Assembly: GCA_964017195.1 (NCBI GenBank)
Contig: OZ024900.1
Location: 28,762,441-28,826,440 of the forward strand
Source of the DNA: Siderastrea radians
Lineage: Eukaryota > Cnidaria > Anthozoa > Scleractinia > Rhizangiidae
DNA length: 64,000 nucleotides
Reading direction: 5' to 3'
Shown: positions 55,316-64,000 of the stretch, piece by piece
Layout: each line of letters begins with the position of its first letter
Numbering within the stretch: the stretch's first letter is position 1
Made by a program: the position numbers and the translations under genes
Notes under the pieces: generated by a model
Seen by the model: the letters and a program-made list of their open reading frames with translations, nothing else
What the model was told of the DNA's origin: nothing
Databases searched by the model: none

Positions 55316-58300
55316 TGAAATATTTAATTGGCTTTTTAATTAATTTGTTAGGCTCGATTTTTCACGTTTATAGACATAGCAGCTTTGACCCATTTTTGTT
55401 TTGGATAGCATAGTTCTATTGTCTTTTTAACGAATTCTCTAGATCTTACCATCTTGGACTTACCATCTTAAGATCTTCACATCTTGATCGAAAATGATGT
55501 ATGCAATAGCAACTGCCCCAGATGGTGCAATGAGTGAATACGACTACATGCACAACAGTATTTAGATAATTGATTGGCACTTTACCGTGCTTACTGCAAT
55601 TTGCACCTAACTGTAATTTTTTAAATAATTACATGAGTCGTAGATTTGTAGTAGGTGCCCCCGGTTTAAAAGCCTAGCCTTATAGGCTAGGTAGAAGCTA
55701 CAGACACTTAAATGAAGTTATTACTAGCATCATCATCATCATCATCATGATTATTGTAGAAAGCTACAGTTTGGTTTGCTTTCCTTATGTACCCGAAATT
55801 TCACGGGCTCCTAATTCCGCAAGACCGGAGAGCCATATTTAACTTTTGTAGAAAATAAGGACGCAAAGCCTGTAAATTTTGCCAAAAAAAAAAGGAAGAA
55901 AGAAAGAAAAAAGTCATCGCCAAATTCCCTACGGCTTACCTGTCTTAACAGACAAAGAACACTTCGATTTCGTCTGTTTGAAAACAACATGTACTGTCGT
56001 GCTTTCAGACGCTGACTGGTTGGAACTGGTTGAAACGTTCCCTCCCTATTCCATAAAGATGATTGTGTGTTAACTCAACCATAACAAGTGTTGAAGCAGT
56101 TTATTCTCAGATATTTCTAAAACCTCTGCATCTTTACAGCATTTCGAAAGGCGTTTCTTTTTTTAATGTAAATGCATACTTTACCTTTTTTACTCCATAT
56201 AGGTGATTTATTGAAGAAAACTTTTGTCCTTTGGATATTTGAAAAGTAAACTTTGCGGTCATCTAAGTGGTAGTCTATAATTAGAAAAAAACTGAAACAG
56301 AACATTTGAATTATATTACAGCGGTTTCCTCTAACACGCGCCCTTCAAGGAACCAAAGGTGTTGTTGGTGGATATCATCTGTTTCTATGACAATGTTTTC
56401 GAATTCTCGCGCGCTGATTGGCTCTTGCTGATTGTTGCATATAACGCAATCCTGTCTGGGGCCGTGGATAAAATGATTGTTCGAATCTGTTGTGTCTTCC
56501 GTTTCTGAAATTTTTGTAACAGAACTACAGCAATTCTGGAAATATTCATTGAGGACACAATCGGTAATCTGTAAATTTTGACTTTTAATTGACTGAACTT
56601 CTCAGAAACCAACTGCGAAGCAAAAATAAGAGATTATGTGTGATAGTCTGACAGCGAAAATTTTTGAACGGCGAGAATAGTCGTTTGCCGATCGAGCGCG
56701 AACTCAGAGAAGTACTTCAGTGGATTTAAGCACTTCTTCGAATAGAATAAAGGTCAGTTTTATACATATTTGGTTCCGAAGTTTTCTTTCGTTGAAGCAA
56801 GGTTGCATTGCGTATTTTCAGGCGTTTTGACTGTATTTAAGCCATGCTCGATTCACTGTATAAAACCTTTGCCGACGATTTGTTTGTCAAGTAATAATTC
56901 AGAGTCTGCCATACTTTGCCGTCGGTTAGAAATACACAAAATCGTCAAAGCATGGTCAGAACTTCCCACGCAAGATTTTATCATTATTTCATGATCACTC
57001 GGAACTAAATTTACTGCCAATTCTTTTTCATTCAGCGAGCGTTATTGAATTGTCATAGAAACAGGTGATTGACATCCACCAAAAACAATTTGGGTGTTGG
57101 GAAAAACTCCCTGAAGGGCGCGTGTTAGAGAAAACCGCTGTAAGTCCGTCAATTGATTGTTTTTGGCTTTGTTTTAGTGTCTTGGTTGGGTCCTGGTGCA
57201 GCAGAAATTGCTTTTGCCTTGTTAAAGATTTATGTACCTCTTTCGCCCTAATTTACGCCCACATAATTTGGTGAAACCAACCATGTCAACGAACAAGCAA
57301 GCGTGGCTTTAATAACTTCAGTAATTTATCACAAAAAACGCCGTACGCCTTTTAACTTGTAGAAATATTTGCAATTCCACGTTTGTTGTCTACATTGCGA
57401 AAATCGCCAAAAATTAAGACTTGCGAAAATAAGTGAAATTAAGGTACATTTAACCTTGGTAACCTTGCAGACTTTTTTTGGTCTTTAAATCGGTTTTGTT
57501 TTGTACCACATAGGTTCTATTAATAAATTCTAAACTGAACTTAGATTTAGCTAAAGAGAGTCACAATTTTAACGAAATTGAGGCCGGTCAGCCGTAAACA
57601 CGGAGATTCATTTACGGAGATTCGTAAACACGGAGATTCATCTAGACGATAAAAACACAGACAAAAGAAAAGCGTTAGGTCAATTAAAATGACCTGTTCA
57701 TTAACATAAACAGCTTTAAAATACCTCCTTCAAATGCTTGTAAACCAGGTCTAGTTTAGACTACGTTCCACTTGAATAAATAGATTGACCCTGGGATTAT
57801 TACATCGTTGATATCAACAAAGTTCAGTGGGTGACTGGCGTCGTGACGGGAAATTAAACTAGCAACCCGATTGTTCCGTTGAAGCAAAATTTCAGGGTAT
57901 TTTTCGACTCGCTTGCCACGGGAAAGAACAGACTTTCTATTTTCTTTTCCTTTCTCTTCTTTTCTTTATTTTTCTTTTCTTTTCTAGAAACGTTTTCGTC
58001 GGCTCTAAGGTAAAACGTCCAAAACAAAATATTCCTTTGTCCATGGAAATTCCTGGCATATACTTATTGTGGTCTCCAAGACAGGCCACTTGTTTCACCT
58101 TACACCTATTGATGTGCTCTAGTAAATGCACCACTAAGTTGAGACAAAACCTGTCTGGTGTTGGATTATTTGTCCACGAATATTTGGGCTGCCAGCTTGG
58201 AAGCAATTGTTCCTTTTGTTACCAATACCTTATATCATCTGGGCATCAGCTGTGTGTAGAAGTGTTCAGTTCTCGACGTTTAGTTTGTAGTTAACAGGTC

Positions 58301-58880
58301 AACTGAAGGTAAGCCTGGTTTTTATTTTAGTTTACGTTAGAGAGCTTTTTGGGCGAGTTGTGAGCCTTTAGGGGTTAACCATCAATCCTCAAACAGCCTG
58401 AAAATGAACCGTCAAAAAATGGTATTTTTATCGTTAATAGAAGCAGTTATCATTAGTCGTCAAACGGCCTCAAAACTATACGATTTCAGGGTTAGCCCCT
58501 CTAACTATCAAAGAATGTTGGTAAATTTTTAATCTGTGAGTACATTATGCAAAATCAAATCAGTGTTGTTGAAGTTCGCGATCATCGCATAACGTAAAGC
58601 TCTTTTCAGAGTGTACGAAAAATTTGAATTGTTTTGAAACGAAAGATAACCCACGAAGACAAAACTAGCCCCTTCAGGGCAATAGTGAGCATTTTTAAAC
58701 GTTGAGAAGTCTAAACGTGTAAGTAATTTTTTGTTTTGTTTTGTTTCATTTGATAACCGTCAACTGTTAAAATAACCTAAAATTTAACATTCAACAGCCA
58801 ATGTCAACTTTCAAGACCCTCAGTTTTATCACTAACCGGTTAATCAGAGTTCAGTTGTTTCGTTTGTTCTCACAGATAAG
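55316..58880. other. Intergenic region with simple repeats
   Basis: No supported gene over 3.5 kb. Contains (ATC)n at about 55727-55749, short direct repeats of ACACGGAGATTCAT (57598-57650) and a TTTTCTTT-rich tract (57940-57985). Includes the 3' flank of the TPR-CHAT gene and the upstream region of the next gene. Confidence 0.5.
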
Positions 58881-58977
58881 ATGGTTTTCAAATTCTCTTG
58901 TGCTGTTTTCCTGTTGTCCGTATTATTTTTATCGGCCCAAGCCAAACAAGCCAGGAAGCAAGAAAGCACCGAACACG
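58881..58977 (+). CDS. Exon 1 of secreted Cys-rich protein
   Basis: Signal-peptide exon, 97 coding bases ending in ACACG before GTAAGG. Confidence 0.8.
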
Positions 58978-60202
58978 GTAAGGGTTCATTCATTTTGCTT
59001 ACAAATGTTACTTAAAATATTTTTGGTAGTGTTTAATACGTTTGAAACCTTGTTCTCAGGGTCCTTTTACGAGACATATGTTTGCATGCGCACTTTTTTC
59101 CCTTTTTTTTTTTACATTAAGACATCACTTATTTGTTGTAAATGATGAGAGAATAACCGAGCACTTAGCATTCCTGATTTTTTTGGTATGAAAAAGACGT
59201 CAGGGATTTTTTGGAGACTACTTTACTGGGGAGTAGGAGCAATCTCGTTCCAGTGCCCGCGTTACCCCTATCCAGCGGACGGCTAAAATGAAGTTAAAGC
59301 AAGCTCTGCGAACAAGATTGTAATTAGGACGAAAAGCAAAAAGTTCTGTGCATGATGAAACACATGACATTCTGGTGCCGCCATCTTGAGTCAAAGGTCT
59401 TGGATAGAATTGATTATTAGAACAGGCCATCTTCCCAGTGGCGTAGCTTTCTTCAGGCTACCAAAATTCATTACGCTTTGCCTTGTTGAGTCCATTCTCT
59501 AAACAAGCGTCTCAAAATTGGTTTTTGGGCCACTTCTGGAATGAATCGGCCGACTAGAAGCTGAACGTATTGCTCCTAAAACTCAAACAGTTGACAGGTT
59601 TTGTACGGTTTCGGGTTCCACACTTTTCTCGATTTTTGAAAACTTGTACTTGCTATTATTTTTCATCCAAGCCTTTTCAAACTTGCAAAGAGTACTGGTT
59701 CTCATAAAGTCTTGCATCTGACATACCTTTTTTAGTGTACTGAATTGGTTGATTTCTGCTTGATCTGCCCCAGGGCCCTACTCGTTTTTTGAAGTGCCAA
59801 ATTGTGGAATCTGCGTAGAGGGCTAAACTGCTGAAAAGTTTGGGGAGGATTAAGGAGCCCCTCTTCCCAGGTTCCCTCTCGTCGCTATCCCCCCCCCCCT
59901 TTTTTTCTGAAGGCTCCTCAGTTAAATTGAGCAAAAATTTTTTTTTCTTTTAAGACGAAGTTGTGCCAAAAAGGTTTGAGCATATAACGTACAGAGGTGA
60001 CAAGAAGGATTGCGATGACCATGTCAGGAAGACCCCCAGGGGACAGTGGTGCACCTGTCCGTTTGTGTTGTGTACTGGAGCCCAGGAATGCACTGAAAAC
60101 TTCTTAGGTGATGACGTGTTCTGTCGATTGCTGCATGACAATATTGATTACACAAAGGACATTACCAGAGATGATTGTGCCTGCAGATATCTGAAGAAGT
60201 AA
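58881..60202 (+). CDS. Small secreted eight-cysteine protein (2 exons)
   Basis: Exon 1 is 58881-58977 (donor GTAAGG), exon 2 is 59955-60202 (acceptor TTTTAAG after a T-rich tract). They join in phase to 345 nt, 114 residues, with no stop. Residues 1-22 are a clear signal peptide (MVFKFSCAVFLLSVLFLSAQA). A basic stretch and a dibasic KR (about residues 38-39) suggest a processed propeptide. The mature part has eight cysteines spaced C-x(n)-C-x-C-x4-C-x5-C, then C, then C-x-C, so up to four disulphides. The ATG has A at -3 and G at +4, and a poly(A) signal follows. No family recognised. The pattern suggests an extracellular structural, antimicrobial or venom-like protein, but none of these is established. 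Confidence 0.8.
59955..60202 (+). CDS. Exon 2 of secreted Cys-rich protein
   Basis: 248 bases; carries all eight mature cysteines and the TAA stop (60200-60202). The short ATG-initiated frame at 59963 is out of phase and not the gene. Confidence 0.8.
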
Positions 60203-60288
60203 ATTGAAAGCACAACATGAAGTGTGTAACACTGCAAAATAGTATCATGATTTCATGTATAGTGAATTACTGCAGGGTCAGAATGGTA

Positions 60289-60294
60289 AATAAA
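60289..60294 (+). terminator. Poly(A) signal AATAAA
   Basis: 87 bases after the stop of the secreted Cys-rich gene, correctly placed for cleavage and polyadenylation. Confidence 0.7.
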
Positions 60295-60299
60295 GTTTT

Positions 60300-61318
60300 C
60301 AATTAGCGACTTTTACTGTATATGTGAATCTTGGGTGCTGTGTGTCGTTTGCAATTCCCAGAGCAAAAATATATCAAATAGAGTACTTGTCTAACTTCCA
60401 CTGTAGTTTAAATTATTCCTCTGACGTCTAATATTATACACTGATAACAGAAGGAAACATAGGCACGCAAAGCGTGCGTGAGCTATTTTGTAGCTGTCAA
60501 TGAGAGGTACGAATGAACGTTGAATGAACGTGCGTGTACCAAGGTACACTACTGTGATGTTGGTTATTTGAGTAGCGTTGAGCATTCGAAAAGTATTGGT
60601 TTTTAGACAGAGTTTACCTTACAAGTGGAGCTGTGTCCGATATTGTGCAACCTCGTTCCCAGGGCTTCTTACAGATTTGAGGGTGATCAAAGATCAATGT
60701 TTGAGTTTATATTAGTGGTTTCGAATTCGTATGCGTCATTGATCAATAGATGGTACGCTAATGCGTACAAGTGTGGCTTCAAATTACGACAAAACAAGAA
60801 GAAAGTGAGATAAAATCTGTAAAATATCTGACAACAGTGTGAATATGGGACAAACAAAATAATACAAAACAGTCCTTTCTGAAGGTCATTCTCAGATGTT
60901 TCTCGGCAGCTCAATGGATTGAAATTTAATTTTGTGGCTTTCTAATGGAAAGAATATTTTTCCATGGACAAATATTTTGGATCTAGTAGGAAGCGTAACT
61001 TGTCACAAAAATTAATTCTGTAATGTTTGAACCAGAAGAGAATAGCCGATCTTCAAAGTCACGTACGTCTTCTTCTTGCGTGACATCATGCTTGACGAAC
61101 GTGGCAACTCCCGTATCCAGACAAATATATAGATAAGCTCTGTTTTATTTTCCACACTATTTCACAAGGACTTACATTTTGGAACACACGGCTAAAATCG
61201 AGTAATAAGCGTGCCTTGTTAGAAAAGATCATGCCATTGTGTGACTTGTGCAAGTCTTGCGTGACTAGTCACGTAGCAAACTGACAAAAAAGCCAGAAAC
61301 ATTGCACGTGCTGACATA
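60300..61318. other. Non-coding stretch
   Basis: No gene or recognised repeat. Confidence 0.4.
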
Positions 61319-61881
61319 CCGTGTGGTTGACTGTGGCACTAATTTTTTCGGGATTCAAATTTTTATGATTTTCGCGGTTTTTTCACGATCCGCAAAAAAA
61401 GTTCCCGCGGAAAAAATAATTCCCGCAAAAATTTACTCCATTGTCGAAATTTATATACAAACATCGCCTTTTACATGTCATGTAATATTATGTTGGTGCG
61501 CATTTACTTAAACCGTCTCTTTCGTTCAAAAATAAAACGAAATTAGAAGCAAAACATTCAGAAATAAAACGATGAAATTGCAGTCGGTACATTAGAAGTA
61601 TTAAGCTGTTAAAAGCTTTAAAGAAAAGGATCGTCTGAAGGTACTCCATTGATTAACTGATTTAACGTGTTATACATCTGCATGTTGTTCACCTGCATTC
61701 GATTGTTTATACTCAAAAAACGAGAATGTTATAATTCCAAATAGAAGGCGGCTTCCGGAAAATCACAAAAATTAATTCCAAGGAAGAATAGTTTCCCCAA
61801 TCGCAAAAATTAGTCCTGCAAAACACAAAAAAATCACAATTCACAAAATTAAACTCCCGCAAAAATATTGGTGCCACACGG
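61319..61881. mobile_element. TA-flanked MITE (563 bp)
   Basis: Ends CCGTGTGG and CCACACGG are each bordered by TA (61317-61318, 61882-61883), as for Tc1/mariner-type insertions. Inverted similarity extends inward through GGCACTAAT/ATTGGTGCC and repeated CGCAAAAA/TTTTTGCG phrases. No transposase. Confidence 0.7.
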
Positions 61882-61883
61882 TA

Positions 61884-64000
61884 CTGGTCTCGGCTTCGCT
61901 GAAGCCACACAAATATCAGTGGTTGTGTTTAGCGAATAAATTTTGTTTTGATGAGCGTTTTGATGTGAAAGTAAGATACAAAATTGGGTGAAAATAATAT
62001 TAAGGGATGTTTTGTTATGTAGAGAGATGGTAATGGGCAAAGGAATCGTTGGAATTTGAAATGAGCGAATTCGAGAATAATGGAGTGGTTGGCTTGTGTG
62101 GTAAACAACGTGAATCTTATCACGTGGAGTACACGTGATCAAATCAAGGCCAAATTGTGCTTTAATAGTCCGGGGGGGGATTCTATCGCAGGGCCAGGCA
62201 GTCATGTGATAATGTTTAGTGTGGGTCGTTTCACGTGTAAAGAACGTGTTATGTTGATTGAGCGTGAGATCAGATTACTGTTTTGTGTAAACAAGTGGTG
62301 TTTTGTCACGTACAAACATGTGATGAGACAAAGTTCAATGGCGAGTCACGAGACTTTCATGAGACTGTCATAGGTTCGTTTTCGGCGCTTTTTATTGGCT
62401 TTCGTGGCAGCTAGAGTTGTGTAACAAAAGGGAGAAACTTCAAAGGAAGCGGAGAATGAGTAAATTTATGCGTTTTTCGTAATCTGAAAAATGATAACCG
62501 ATGTTTGTGTCTATAAAACTGTGAAACGAATCTTGCGTAGAGCTGTTGCGTTTTTGTCTTCGTATTGGAGGTGATAATTGTTTTGATCTGATTTGATTTG
62601 ATTTGATTGTCTGCTGATCTTTCCGCTCAAACTTTGTACAAATAATCCCGCTACCGCCACGCAGCCTAACCAGAAACCCATTTCTCTGATAAGTCACCTC
62701 TAACTTTGCGCTTAGTAAGTCGCACGTACGAGCAACGTTTATGCCACCCATACAATCTTTTTCCTTGTCGACCTTGTGCCTTTGACGGACCTAGTGATCG
62801 AGTGGCATGGGCATTAATTTTAAAACCTACCAAAAGGTGCGAACAATAATTCGTTTTAGTTCGAAATTCACGATTCTGCCCTTTTTATACCTCCACACTA
62901 TTTGCCATCTATTTACCATCATTTACTATGGGACATCCCTGCACAGAAGTCATCTTATTTCTCACAATGTAAAGTTGAACCATATAACTCAAAACGTAAG
63001 TTGTGCGCATGCGTACAAAGGATTATTTACTAGAACTCGCTTCCACTCACGTGTAAACCAGGTTTGTGTTGACGATTCGTTTTCTAAGGAAGTCTACCAC
63101 AAGGAAGCCAGCCATTTCTATTTGATATACAAATATCCAACATCAAGCGAATGAAATTCGGACACTTTCGTAGTGTCGCTTTAGTAGCAGAATTTTCCGT
63201 GCGTTCTCATCTGCATTTTTGTTCCGGCCCCGACAACTAGCCTTTCGGTAAAATTCGACAGTCGTCGGGAATACCGAACATGGTCCACCCAAAAACCAAC
63301 CAACCAACCAACCAAAGAACCAACCTTCCCAGAAACTTGAGGCTGCATGCCGACTATGAGGCTATTTTGTAGACAAAATAGCTCAATAAATTCGACGGCA
63401 TAAAACCAAAAAATAATAGTATCAATGCAAACTTAAAGGTTTCCATATCCCCTACTGACAGTCGAACACTGGTTTGTCACTTTCACAAGGCTTTTATAAT
63501 AACGTACAAATTCTTGCAAACACCACCAACCAGCTACAATGTTCTGTCAGTGAATCGAATGACAAGAAATCACACAAAAATGAGAGTTTGGACGGAAGGG
63601 GTGGAGGAGAGGAAGCATCATCACCATCATCATCATCATCATTATCATCATCCTTACCATCATCATCACCGTCATCATCATCATCATCATTGGAGCATTA
63701 TTCACAATGGCCTTTCACTCCTCATTCCGATCCATAAAATACTTTTTGTCTCAACTGTTGAGGATGTAGAGTCGTATTCAAAGTCACACAGTAATGTATT
63801 TGTCGGACGCAAGTCGTGACTTTCTTCCATGCACTATGTCTCAGAAGATACGTGCTCAACCATGCAGCAATAACTTCCCTTGCGTCTTCAGCAGTGCCCA
63901 CTAACCGTGTGTCTCGTAATAGTAATCTTAAAATTAGCATCCCCCTTCACTGACGTATTATATATATATATTATGTCATTTACCAGCTGAGATAAAATCA
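61884..64000. other. Non-coding right end with simple repeats
   Basis: No supported gene. Simple repeats: (CCAA)n at 63294-63316 and an imperfect (CAT)n tract at 63614-63692. The latter gives false His-rich and Ser-rich frames. Confidence 0.5.

Noticed and set aside
62080..62373. 97-codon plus-strand frame near the right end.
   Set aside because: No domain, no splice or poly(A) context, and the opposite strand is equally open.
63474..63819. His-rich and Ser-rich frames of about 90-100 codons.
   Set aside because: They translate an imperfect (CAT)n tract and show no other evidence of coding.

Overview
This window looks like nuclear DNA of an animal, most likely an anthozoan cnidarian and probably a stony coral. 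That is an inference from four things: a spliced microsomal cytochrome P450, a TPR-CHAT gene of the kind expanded in corals and anemones, a tRNA-derived SINE with a coral-like body, and a density of Penelope, Polinton, LTR and foldback elements typical of such genomes. No rRNA, functional tRNA, CRISPR array or bacterial-type operon is visible.

Layout. 1-3.8 kb holds a 1.77-kb foldback element and dispersed repeats. 3.8-10.65 kb is a complete five-exon P450 gene on the minus strand (496 codons), with a TTAA-flanked MITE in its third intron. Near 13.7 kb lies a duplicated copy of its first exon with intact ATG, reading frame and splice donor, so it may be an alternative first exon or the remnant of a sister gene. 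14.9-35.6 kb is a nest of transposons. A minus-strand Penelope-like element (PLE) is split at a TTAA by a 16.07-kb insertion with terminal inverted repeats of about 700 bp. That insertion itself contains a foldback element, an LTR retrotransposon (19.7-25.3 kb), a MULE-like element with a 9-bp target duplication and a SINE. The split PLE lies head to head with an internally deleted PLE and a second, longer PLE copy carrying a 160-bp palindrome.

35.9-48.8 kb is a decayed Polinton/Maverick-type virus-like element. It retains recognisable pieces of a PLA2-like capsid protein, an adenain-type protease, a major capsid protein, minor virion proteins, a packaging ATPase, a collagen-like fibre, a retroviral-type integrase and a B-family DNA polymerase. 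Nearly every gene is broken by stops or frameshifts. A relic of a second such element lies near 14.9 kb.

49-52.5 kb is repeat sequence, including a 720-bp TTAA element. 52.65-55.3 kb is a long intact exon for a TPR-CHAT protein with the His and Cys of a caspase-like protease. This is the most interesting host gene here, because CHAT proteases joined to TPR scaffolds act in bacterial defence and cell death. 58.9-60.2 kb is a small two-exon gene for a secreted eight-cysteine protein, with a signal peptide and a poly(A) signal. The remainder of the right end is non-coding, with one MITE and simple repeats.

Two genes are clearly intact and host-like besides the P450: TPR-CHAT and the secreted peptide. 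They show no evident functional link. All exon boundaries and alignments were made by eye.
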